A stretch of DNA of 64,000 nucleotides from Cryptomeria japonica (taxonomy: Eukaryota; Streptophyta; Pinopsida; Cupressales; Cupressaceae): positions 558,781,945-558,845,944 of the forward strand of contig NC_081413.1 of assembly GCF_030272615.1 (NCBI RefSeq), written 5' to 3'. Each line of letters opens with the position of its first letter. Position 1 is the stretch's first letter. The notes under the pieces were generated by a model. The model worked only from the letters and a program-made list of their open reading frames with translations. It ran no database searches and was not told the origin of the DNA. This document shows positions 35,885-46,870 of the stretch, piece after piece. A program made the position numbers and the translations under genes.

Positions 35885-36254
35885 GATATTTATAAACTTG
35901 ATATATAATTCTTTAACAATGGGAGCTAAGTAAATAATACGTGGATCGCACAAGATAAGTAATTAATACAAATTATCTTATTTATAGCATAATTTGATTT
36001 AAGACATAGAATATAAAGGTTTATCTATTTTGAAATAAAAACACACATTAACAATTTCATAAAATTTAACAATTGTTTCTTGAGAGGGGGTTATTCCTCT
36101 TGATATACATGATTAGTGGCTTTCTATCAATATTTTATTTATTTATTTATATTTCTAACTGTTCAAACATTTTACTCATATAAGAATCAATATGAAATTC
36201 ATATAGCTCTTGCAAACACAATCATGGGACTAATACTAGTTCCAAAGAATCACT
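35885..36254. other. Intergenic stretch, nothing recognised
   Basis: AT-rich sequence with no gene or repeat that I can name. Confidence 0.35.
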
Positions 36255-36681
36255 TGCAACCAACACAACTATCATCATTAATTAATTACCATAGTAAAAT
36301 AATTAATTATTCATAATTAGGCTATCTATTACTTTATTACACTTAAGCTAAACTTAGGAGTGCTTTTCTATATTTAGATTGAACTAATTATAGGTCATGG
36401 TGTCTTAACTCATCAAATAAGGACACTTGTTATGATATAACTTAATCCTCATCAAGAGTTTTAATTTTATGCTTCTATAGGCATTCATTCGTTCATTGTA
36501 ATGAATCCAATTGAATTAATCAATTCAAAACAACTTAATCTTAATATTAGATGATTGCATCAATCAATATCTCTCTCAAGATTGTATAACACTCATTCAT
36601 GACTTTTTCTCTTCAGATGTGATAGAAATTTTGGTTGCAGGTGATTTTTGAGAGCTATTGTGTTCACTATCAACTCTAACA
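36255..36681 (+). repeat. 5' LTR of copy C
   Basis: It aligns with 39300-39677 (shared CACTTAAGCTAAACTTAGGA, CATGACTTTTTCTCTTCA, GGTTGCAGGTGATTT) and ends CTCTAACA. The first 50 or so bases are rearranged, so the start is approximate. Confidence 0.65.
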
Positions 36682-36693
36682 TGGTATCAGAAC
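36682..36693 (+). other. Primer-binding site, initiator tRNA-Met type
   Basis: TGGTATCAGAAC directly follows the LTR end. The consensus is TGGTATCAGAGC. Confidence 0.75.
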
Positions 36694-36879
36694 ACCAAAT
36701 ATGTAGCTTTCTATCTAAATTCTAGGTGATATGACCTTAAGAGGGAAATTTGCTCATCCTAAAGCAAAATGGGCATCATGATTAGATCTACAATGGCAAA
36801 AAACCTAAGGAATACATGTCTAAATACAAAAACTAAGAAGCTGGGAAAAAAAAAATAGTAGCAGAGGCACAAAAATTTG

Positions 36880-37045
36880 GCTATAGCTAACCTGACTCCA
36901 AAAATGCCATGATTTTCACATAACACGAAGGTAATTCGAAAATTACAGATCTCAGTCATTCTCGACAGAACTAGTTATCTTTTATTTTTTGTTGTGTATA
37001 ACACGAAGGTTAGTCATCCATTTTGGAACCAGATTAGACATGCCC
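36880..37045. repeat. Fold-back sequence inside copy C
   Basis: CTGACTCCAAAAATG and CCATTTTGGAACCAG form inverted ends, and AACACGAAGGT is repeated inside. It resembles the hairpin at 15418-15510. Confidence 0.4.
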
Positions 37046-38223
37046 CAAAAATTCATATGATCATACAAATTGTATGACCCTACAACCATAAGCTCTCAAG
37101 TGTAGGTACATGTAATAGTTACAAAATATATATATTAATATTTTTTTTTATATTTAAAAAAATCAAAAGATTTGTATGGTATGAATTGTACCCTACCCTA
37201 CACTAGCATAATCTATAGGGTTCCCACTTAGTGACCTATACTCTTTGTCAGTAGCGATGTCATCCCCAATATTGGCGACCCCAAAAAAAATCGATTAGCT
37301 AATCTTCCAATGGTGAGTGAATATTATGCATATATTCTAGCATCAATGACAAATTTCTTTGGCAATTCCATCTTGATAGTTGCACAAATATTCTATGTAC
37401 ATAAGAAGACATATTATGACTATTCTACATAATTTGACGATTATGCACATTCAGGTGATTGTATTGTTTTCTTGTAAATATTTTGTTGACATCATGTTGA
37501 CATTAATCATATGAACAACCACATTCCACCTCTTAGCCCCCATTCAGCCTAAAGGAGATTTTTTTTTTCTTTCCACCATAACTTGGGCATTTAGTATCAA
37601 AATCAAGAAAATGAGATATCATCTAAAAGTTTATTTTGAGCTTTTTTTAGTGGTATAGGCTTCAACATTAGATCTTTTTGATGATACAAGTTATTCTTAG
37701 TTGAAGTCAACTCTTCATTTTCTAATTTCGATCTCACACCTTTTTTTTGATAACTCCAATTTTCATGAATCTTATGATCCATTGGAAAGGTATTTAAGAT
37801 CTCTTTAGTTCTATCCATGCACTTTTTCTAGAATTTACCCCAAGTACATTATATTCATTTTTTTGTGCTTTCACATTTTGGTGAATTACTTGAATGTTTT
37901 AGCACCTATAAAGGATATGTTTGCATGAGATGAATTCATATGATTTGATTTATATGTATTGTGGTTATTGGTCTCTAATATTTTTATTTGAGGAGGTATC
38001 ATGGTTTTTTCTATTAAAGGTATCATGGTTTTTTCTATTCATTCTTTTGTTGTCATCTTGGAAAATTATTATTATGAGTCTTACTAAAATGACATCCTGA
38101 CACATCCTAGGTGGCTTGATATTTTTCCTTATCTAAATGGACTCATACTTGAACTAGCCACACTACTGCGTAAATCAGCTTTGGTATTATGAATGATCAT
38201 GTTGTAAGTGATTTGTTCTAGTA

Positions 38224-38900
38224 GTGATCTTCACAATATGTGTGTTGTATCAAACATTGATTGTCCCCACACACTTTGGACTCGACTTTGAGAGATCCGT
38301 GGAGACCCTCATTTATTCTCCATTCCCAGAGGATTCTACTACAGATTTTCTCATTCCCCTTGTAGATGTAGATTGTATACCTTATGATGATGATACTTTA
38401 AAAAATCTTGAGTACATCATAGGTCTTGCATTCTTCAGCGGTTTAGTGTCTTGTCTCCTTATTCCTACTTTCACATTGAGACCCAATATTCATCCTTTAA
38501 TTTTATTGATTATCTTGGCATCACTACATCCTTGTCCCCTATTGATTTAGTGCAATAGGACATCCATCATCTTCTAGATATAACTACTTGAGGTCCATAT
38601 CTTGTGGAAGTATCATCCTTTTTTGTGGAGTCTCAGTTTGTAAATTTTGAGGATTATCTTAAGGAAATTCATATCCAATTTGTTGAGAACCACATCATTG
38701 TTGTCTTACCATATTCATATTCTTTGGATTTTATTCTAAATTTGTCTTCATAGGTATTTGGTTGACATAATCTCATTCTAATAAGTAAAGATTTGAGAAA
38801 TTTTTAGAGATGCATCATTTGAATGGATTCTTAATTCTTCTAGTTTACAGGAATGGCTTCTCCAATCACCATTGGACCTATTTATTCATAGAAGGAGAAA
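38224..38900 (+). pseudogene. Unknown coding-like segment shared by copies A, B and C
   Basis: It opens with a 108-codon frame (TDFLIPLVDVDCIPYDDDTL). Equivalent frames read VDCLIPLIHVDYRPYDSGIF at about 425-490 and VDCIFYDNGIFEML near 11060-11110. A TAG in GTGCAATAGGACAT is present in all three copies (about 644, 11267 and 38550). No domain is recognised. It may be a structural protein of the element or the remains of a captured gene. Confidence 0.4.
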
Positions 38901-39277
38901 TATTTCTTGTGCAAAGTAGATTGTGTTCTATCTTCAATCATTCATCATTAGCATAGGATATACTTATTTATGGAGGGATTCATATATCCTCATTTTCTCT
39001 CTCCTATGGGGACATCTTTTTTTACTTATGTGACATAAACAATTAGTGGGAGTCATATTGATTCCTCCTATTCTTTTTTTTCTTATGCATTTATTTCTTT
39101 ATGTCTCTTTGTGGAATAACTTTTTCCCCATGTGGTTTTCTCCCTTTCTCTTGTTATAAGAGATTTCATTTATTCGTATGTGGTTACCTCATCAGACCTT
39201 GTAGCTAGGATCCATGAATCCATCATTCCATTCATCACTATATTTTTAACATCTTCCTAAGCTAATATTAAGGGGGG

Positions 39278-39677
39278 TGTTGGAGTAATTAGGTAATCAC
39301 CTTATTGATTTTCATCATTAATTAACTTAGGAACCCCCTATTACTTTATTTTACACTTAAGCTAAACTTAGGAGTGATTTTTTATATTTAGATTGAGCTA
39401 ATTATAGGTCATGATATCTCAGGTCATATGATGAGGACACTTGTCATGATTTAACTCAATCCTCACCTAGGGTTTTATCTTTATTCTTTTATAAGAATGC
39501 ATCCATTCATTGTAATTAATTAATTTGAATCACTCTATTCGATACAGGTTAATCTCAGTATTAGATGCTATGTTAAGGTTTCATAGTACTCAATCATGAC
39601 TTTTTCTCTTCAAATGGGATATAATTTTGGTTGTAGGTGATTTCAAGGATCTGTGGGGTTCATGATCAACTCTAACA
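39278..39677 (+). repeat. 3' LTR of copy C
   Basis: It starts TGTTGGAGTAATTAGG right after AGGGGGG and ends CTCTAACA. Confidence 0.75.
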
Positions 39678-39689
39678 ATTTTAAGTATA

Positions 39690-39870
39690 GAGAAACAACA
39701 TATATCCCATCAAGTGGTCATTGAGACCCTTGGATGATGGAAATAACTTGAATTCACTAAAGGCAAAATATCAAGTCATTGGGGCCAACATAATATTTTT
39801 AACCATTGCAATTATGCATAACATATCCATCACCAAGTATTTTAATTATACAAATCCTTCATTTAGAGGT
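39690..39870. repeat. Left half of an older repeat split by an LTR element
   Basis: It matches 21100-21260 (GTGGCCATTGAGACAC versus GTGGTCATTGAGACCC, TTCATTTAGAGGT at the end). The other half resumes at 43510. Confidence 0.6.
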
Positions 39871-41236
39871 TGATTAGTCTCCACCATATACATAGAGTTG
39901 GCATAGTATGTCATGCACTCAACGCGTCAGAATTCCCAACGGGGTAACCTAATGTCCTAAGTGAAGGCTCATATAATTATTGACCAAGGATATATCTTCA
40001 AAGATGATGTCGGGTGACTAGTTGTTCGAGACATTAGTGGCTATAGGCTGACTATTCTAAAACTAATGGAATTAAATATGCTGAAACAAAATCTATTTTA
40101 AGAAGATCACTACTAATAATAAATCACAATGAATAACAGTCTAAACTACTATGGAGTTATTGTTGCTCAGGTAGCCCTTGCTTGAGTGGCTTCAATCTTA
40201 GCTATTAACATTCCATCTTCAATATACAATCTTCATTATCAAAATCATCTTCTTATTGAAAATCAAAGAGATTATATAGACTAATATCAAAAATTTCTAT
40301 TGAACAAAGAAACTACTAACAAGACTCAACACTAACTAGACACTCTCCTTCTCAACTCAACAAGATCTCAAATTTATACATGAGGCCTAAGAGCTAGATT
40401 ATTTACTGATAAAAAAAAATTATAACACATGTCCATTCTCCCATGACAATGAGGAGATGAGTTATTCCTCAACAAACTAATAATAGAAACCTAACTAACA
40501 AAAGTTGATGGTGTGACAATCCCAATCGAACTCTTACAACATCATATGAACTGTTACAACTAAAAACATGTAAAAATATGGCATAATAATTTATGGTTCA
40601 TGATTTGTTGTTTCCATAAGTTTCTTCAATGCTCCTTGACTTCAATAACTTCAAATACACAAGATCATCGATACATGGAAGAGTCCAAACTGAATTATAA
40701 CTCATTCCTTAACTATTGCCTCGATTTTTGCTAGTTTTGTCTCAGTCAACTTTCGGTGAATGTTGCTACTTAACTGTTGTGAATTAGCTCAATTGGTTTA
40801 AAGGGTTTGTGCACCTCCTTTTAATATTTCCAAATCATTTCAAATTTTTTGATATCATTAAGGAAACAAGGGAGGTATATCTATTTTACTAAGATTGGGT
40901 TTTTGACAATTTATGCACATCTAGTCAACAACTATATGGTGACAACTGTCAGCATGTTTCTTCTTCTTTCCAACTATATAACACTCAAATATATAAAATA
41001 AAAAACAGGTTAATCCTTCCACAATATTTTACATTTAATAATAACCATTAATCATAACATATTACCATTATTTAGCATTAATTAAATAGACATACAAATG
41101 CAAATCAATAATCATTTATCATAGTTAATGCTTCATATGATCAGGGTAATGTTTGGAAATCTATTGGATTAACATTATAAACATAGATAAAATATCATAA
41201 AACATGGAATGAATAGGAAAATTTATATGGTCATCA
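39871..41236 (-). repeat. 3' LTR of the coding-free element
   Basis: 1366 bp. Shared landmarks with the partner LTR are GTCATGCACTCAAC, GGGTAACCTAAT, GCCCTTGCTTGAGTGGCTTC and CATTCCATCTTCAATATACA. Confidence 0.7.
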
Positions 41237-41997
41237 TTCCCCCAGTTGAAATCTTGCTTGTCCTCAAGCAAGGGATAGATATTGGTTAAGCATGAATTTT
41301 ATCAACTTGAAATACCGTGACTTGTCTCACCTTCTTTTCAATGTATTTGTTGCTATAAAGGGTCTATAAATATTCTTTCCATGCTTTGCTGATTATCACC
41401 ATTCCTTGATCTTGGTCCATCGTCTCTTCTGTTGTATATAGTCAAGGTACAAACTTTTGTTGTTACCACTACTATTCTGCAATTGGAATCATGCTTATCA
41501 TTGTATTATTTTCCATCTTAGTGTCATTCTTTCTTCTTGTTGTGATCTCTTCATAGAAAAATATATTTTCATTGTTCTTTTCCATTCTTGATTGTTGTCC
41601 TCAAAGATTTTATAATCTAAATTCTTGTTGCAATCTTTTACTCTATTGATTTTGACATTCATCACCTCATTTTTTTCTTTGCACTTGTATCACATCTATC
41701 TTCTTTTACTTATTTTCCACTAAATCTCTTAGTGTATTCACCTCCAATATGAATGTTATTAAGGGGCTACCTTCTATCTTTTGATGTTCCTTTCCATTGT
41801 CTTAACAATGTTATTCTAGTTTGGTACATCTACCGCTAGATACTCTTCTCTTTTGTCACTTTGAGACAATAATGGCAAAGGAAATGAATACAACATGTCA
41901 AATGAATCAAACATATTCATGAATGTAGGAGGTAAGTACGAAGATATACAAGAAAGATCATCCCCCTATGGTCTAATCCAACAATATAAATCATGCA
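41237..41997 (-). other. Internal region of the coding-free element
   Basis: 761 bases, pyrimidine-rich on the plus strand, without a frame. The minus strand shows TTGAGGACAAGCAAGATTTC just before the polypurine tract, an ending common in plant gypsy elements. Confidence 0.5.
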
Positions 41998-43509
41998 TGT
42001 TGGTCTCCACTATATACATAAACTTGGCACAGTGGGTCATGCACTCAACCTGGTTGGAGTGCCCAATAGGGTAACCTAATCTCCTAAGTAGAGGCTCATT
42101 TAATTTTCAATCAGGGATGTGTCTTCCTAGATGACGTCGGCACTATATGTGCAGTAAGGAAGCCGTCTAGATTGTTCTATCAGTTGCATGTAGGAAATTA
42201 ACTAAAATCAATAAACAAAATTGAAAATATGACAATGCTAGGAACAAATCTAACTACACAATAGTGGTTGTGGGCTGATTTATTATTTGAGATAGTAGTG
42301 GGTGCAAGCTAAATGTTCTAAAACTAATGGAATTGAATATGCTAAAACAAAATCTATTCTAAGAAACTCACTACCAACAATAGAGCATAATGAATAACAA
42401 TCTAAACTACTGCAAATCTAAACTACAAGGGAGTCATAGTTCCTCAGGTGGCCCTTGCTTGAGTGGCTTCAATCTTAGCTATTAGCATTCCATCTTCAAT
42501 ATACAAGCTTCATTATCAAAACCATCTTCTTATTGAAAACCAAAGAGATTACATAAGACTAATATTAGACTTGTTGATTGAACAAAGAAACTACTAACAA
42601 GACTCAACACTTACTAGATACCCTCCTTCTCAACTCAATATGATCTCATATGTATACATGAGGCCAGAGAGTTGGATTAATTACAAACCTAAGAAAATCA
42701 AAATACGAGTCCATTCTCCCATGACAATGAGGAGATGATTTATTCCTCAGCCAATTATTAATACAAACCTAACTAACAATATTTGATGGTGTCACAATCT
42801 CAATTGAACTCTTACAACATCATGAATTGATACAACTGAAAACATGTAAAAACATGGGCATAATAATTAATGATTCATGAGTTGTTGTTTCCAAAAGTTT
42901 CTCCAAAGTGACTTGAACTCAATAAATCCAAATCCACGAGATCATCAAGAGGTGGATGAGTTCCAAATTGAATTATAACTCATTTCTTAACTGTTGCCTC
43001 GAATTTTGCCAATTGTCTTAGTCAACTTCTAGTGAATTTTGCTATTTAACTATAGTGAATTATCTCACACGGTTTAAACGGTTTGTGTGCTCCCTTTTAA
43101 TCTTTCCAAATTATTTTGAATATATGAATTTTTTTAAGAAACAAGGAAGATGTGCTCATTTTAATGAGACTAGGTTTTTGACGATTTATGCACGTTCAAT
43201 CAATAGCTACATAGTGACAATTGTCAACTTGTTTCTTCTTCTTTCTAGTTGTATGAATGATTCAAATATCTCACAAACAACATGTTAATCCTTCCACAAT
43301 AATTTGCATTCAATGATACCATTATCATAATATATTACAATTATTTAGCATTAACTAACTAGACATACAAATGTGAATCAATAATCATTTATCATAGTTA
43401 ATGCTTCATATGGTTAGGGTAATGTTTGGAAATGTATTGGATTAAATTTATAAATGTGGATAAGATGTCATAAAACATAGAATAATTACGACAATTCATA
43501 GGACCATCA
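41998..43509 (-). repeat. 5' LTR of the coding-free element
   Basis: 1512 bp; about 140 bases longer than its partner because of an extra stretch near 42140-42300. Confidence 0.7.
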
Positions 43510-43650
43510 AAAAGAGTAAATCTTCTACCAGTATAGAGGTATTTTTCCTTTATTTCCACCATTTTCAATAAGGTTGCAAGTTGGTAGGCCAACATTGAGG
43601 TAGATTTATGAGATATATTTAATTTTTTTTTAAATTATCCTTGTGTCAAT
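43510..43650. repeat. Right half of the older repeat
   Basis: AAGGTTGCAAGTTGGTAG and GATTTATGAGATATATTTAA match 21310-21365. Confidence 0.6.
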
Positions 43651-45520
43651 CTAGGACATAAAAATATTAAAGATGTTAGTGGTTATTTGCATAATTTTTT
43701 CTACTACAATATCAATATCATTTTTTATTACTTAAAGTTTCTTATTCACTAGCTCCACATGCAGTTATATCCTCTCTCTCCTCTAAACTATATAAAAATA
43801 TGACTCAATGTTAATTTATGAGTTTTACCCTAAGAATCATCCATTTCTTTTCAAAATGAAATAAAAGGACTAAAGCTTAATGAATCGTATCAAAGAAATA
43901 AAATTCCCTCAAGAATTTGATAATGTTGTGAACTAACCTCAATAAAAAAATTATTTACCTTAGAGATGTCATTGTTCAATATAATGGGTCGTTCTCAATT
44001 GTTCTATAAATGTTAGACATTTCTTTCTTAATCACCCTTGTACTAAACCTCACTACAATTTCAAATTTATTTTAGAGTTCTAGTAAATTTGAATATTGTT
44101 GTTCAACTGGCCTCTAATACAATAGATCTCTATAATGTGGCCCTATAGGCAAAAAAAATTGAAATTACTTTAAATCCAAGATAGATTTATGTACCTTAAC
44201 CATCTACTTTTGATATTTGTTTGACTATGTTTATAATATATAAGGTTGATGAGTTGATTTTGCAATTTCTTGAGTCTTGTTCATAAGCAGTTTGTAGGCA
44301 AATTTACTCATAATTTGGATTATTGGCCAAAATTTCATCCTCTATTTATTCCCACCCTTAAACTCATCAAAGATATTTTCCACTACTATTGTAATGATCA
44401 AATGGTTAACATCGACTCTTTTTTAATCGACGACCCTTCTCCATTTATTATTAGTATACTTAATTTCTATCTTAGGGTTACTAATTAAAACTATATCTAA
44501 ATTCCCAAATTATTATGCATCTCAACCCCTTGTTTGAATTTAAGGAAAATCTAGAATTGCAAATCCCAAGGCACCTTCTTGTGGTACAAAAATATTAACT
44601 CACCTTGATTATTAAGCTTGAAGGATCTAGATACCTTAAAACCTCTCATGTTTTGTTTACTTAATTCAGGAATCAATATTTTTAAAATCAAGCGAGTAAC
44701 CTGTGAAAATAGAGCACTTAGAGCCAAAATCACTAGATTAACATTGACCAAAGTTTCAAATTATTTTTTGACCTATACAATTTTTGGAGTAACTACTACT
44801 ATGACAACAAAGGTTTCTTCAACTATACTCTCTCAAAAACTCAACTTCCTCTTATTCCTTCTTTCAACTCTTGTGGTACACAAATCTATTTTCCATAATG
44901 TATACATATATAAGATTGATTTACTTAGACAATTTTCATATAACTCTTAACTTTATCAATGGGATCACGTGGTCTATAGTGATTAGTCTTAAGGTGAAAA
45001 TCCAAAATGTTTGCAGCCTTAACCTCCATGGTTAGTTTTACTAGAACTCATAAATTTAAAAGGCGATGGGCGATTTTGAAAAGAGGTCAACATTTTTGCT
45101 TCTCAATACTCTAGACATACCATTGATATACATTGATGATAAAATTTTATAATTAGATGATCCTTAGAAAAAATAACAATTATGACATTGCTAGTTTGCA
45201 ACTTGATGGATCAAGAGCACATAAATTTTCAACTAAAGGGAATTCATTCTTTCCTTCAATTTGCACTATTTTTGGTTCAAGGTGTGCACATTGTTTTTCA
45301 CATTTGATTGAATGGAATCAATTTTGAATTTTTGGTAGTCTCTTTAATTTTAGTTTTTTCAAAGTTGAGAATAATGGTAGGTTGGCCAAAAGGACATCCT
45401 TCTTCAAAATCTTCCAAAATTATTCTTCTTAGTATTTTATATCCCATTTTGGTAATTCATAGACATGGCTTCAATATGAATTCCATGCAAGATCTTTTGG
45501 ATTCCTAGTTCATTATTTAT
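43651..45520. other. AT-rich stretch, no gene recognised
   Basis: Short frames on both strands only. The minus strand has scattered lysine-rich frames that might belong to the retroelement remnant to the right, but no motif supports this. Confidence 0.3.
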
Positions 45521-45523
45521 TTA

Positions 45524-46240
45524 TTAGTATTCATCAATTTCTATTGAAGGTCTAGTGCTTTGTTGAGTCATTATGGGAGTAAACAAATTGAAAAGAGATG
45601 GAGATCTACATGCTTCTCTAAATATATTTGTAGTGTAAGGAGATCTTGTTTCTATTCTTCCTTGATCTTGACATAGCCTATGCATTATTGCATTATGCAA
45701 TTCATCAAGTTCATCTACCATGCTTAGAATATTATCTTCATCCTGTTTTTTTTCATGATCGAGCTCTTCAATAACAAGTTTATAAATGTCATATTTTATA
45801 GACATATTAAGTCTCCATTTGTTGCATCCCCACCATATATTTTTAGATTGTTTCTATGCTACTAAAGGTCATACAACTACAATGAATGGGATAAACATTA
45901 ATTATGTATAAAGACGTTATGTTAATTTTAATTATGTTTTAATGATATAATAAATAAAACATTTGTTGTGTAAGGATGTCCTCTTCTCTTCTTCCTTGGT
46001 CTTGGCATGGCTTATTCATTATTGTACTATGTAGTTCATCAACTTCATCTACCATGATTGGAATCTTATCTTCATCTTATTCTTCTTCATGGTCAAGCTC
46101 TTCAATAACAAGTTCATAGATGTCATCTTGTTTATAAATATCTTAGTCTCCTTTTGTTGCATCCCCACCATATAATTTTAGAGTTTGATGTATGATTATA
46201 GAGGCCATATAACTAGCATGAATGGGATAAACCAATGATT
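45524..46240 (-). pseudogene. Duplicated acidic coding-like segment of unknown origin
   Basis: A 93-codon minus-strand frame (45805-45524; DIYKLVIEELDHEKKQDED, then MVDELDELHNAIMHRL) is repeated in decayed form about 335 bases to the right (45975-46240), with the same DNA landmarks TTGCATCCCCACCATATA and GAGCTCTTCAATAACAAG. No domain is recognised. Its position downstream (on the minus strand) of RNase-H-like sequence suggests it belongs to the same old retroelement. Confidence 0.35.
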
Positions 46241-46439
46241 ACTCATTATGAAATAACATAATGAAAATTGTAATTAAAATTAACATAATTGCATGACACC
46301 TGGATTCATACACAATGTGTATCCATAATTATTAAAACCATAATTAAGAAGCATGAATGAGATGATTAAAAAAATCATAATCTCTACACATAATTAGAAT
46401 TAACATTAATCATTATGAAATAATTAAAATCAGGAGGAT

Positions 46440-46870
46440 CAATCCTTAACATGTTTGTAAGAGGAAAAGCTTGACTAAGCCAATCCGCAACAACATTATC
46501 AAGTCCTTTGATATGTTTGTTGTTGTAGTTGAAACAAGAGAAGTAGTCTCACCAACAAACATGTTTTCCTCTGTCATCTTTCTCTCCATGGTCTTGTTCT
46601 CTAAATATCAAGAATTCACTACAATCTATTATGATAATGAATCTTGATAAGTGAATGAGCTTTAAAGAAAATATCTTTACAATTTCCTCACGTTATAGAT
46701 CTCTTTGTCAAATAGGATTCATTTGTTTACAAAGTCAAAGAAAACACCACTTGCATATTGTTTTCCACCTACAAAACATAAAACTCCTCCCCAAGCAATA
46801 CCGGATGCATCACTAAACAAATTATATTTTTTAGTAGAAAGAAATTGTAATATAGCTAGGTTACTTAGCT
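46440..46870 (-). pseudogene. RNase-H-like fragment of a reverse-transcribing element
   Basis: Minus-strand pieces read SDASGIAWGGVLC and KQYASGVFFDF (46830-46720) and, after stops and a frameshift, NKHIKGLDNVVADWLS (about 46520-46475). The order and spacing fit the RNase H domain behind a reverse transcriptase. The WGG and YASG variants are seen in plant pararetrovirus-like and some DIRS- or gypsy-like elements. No polymerase or other pararetroviral gene could be recognised nearby, so the source is open. It is heavily decayed. Confidence 0.45.

Larger units (their letters stand above)
36255..39677 (+). mobile_element. Non-autonomous copia-like LTR element (copy C), both LTRs present
   Basis: The 5' LTR (ending at 36681) is followed at once by TGGTATCAGAACACC, which matches the initiator-methionine tRNA primer site typical of Ty1/copia. 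A purine tract (39271-39277) precedes the 3' LTR (39278-39677). The internal region has a decayed gag-like part (about 38000-38230) and the shared unknown coding-like segment (about 38224-38900). There is no polymerase and the element is about 3.4 kb long. The left end is not sharp. Confidence 0.7.
39871..43509 (-). mobile_element. Coding-free LTR element with 1.4-1.5-kb LTRs
   Basis: Direct repeats 39871-41236 and 41998-43509 flank 761 bases of internal DNA. On the minus strand the internal part ends in CTGGGGGAA right before the LTR start TGATGACC, so it reads right to left. The LTR ends are TG...CA. No primer site could be assigned and no protein is encoded. The flanks continue an older repeat whose empty version is at 21090-21420. 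The exact target duplication is blurred (GAGGT against AAAGAG). Confidence 0.65.

Noticed and set aside
39871-43509. Simple segmental duplication of 1.4 kb
   Set aside because: The TG...CA ends, the polypurine tract at the inner edge and the continuous older repeat in the flanks fit an LTR element better.
46440-46870. A firm call of endogenous pararetrovirus
   Set aside because: Only short RNase-H-like motifs are readable; no movement protein, coat protein or reverse transcriptase was recognised.
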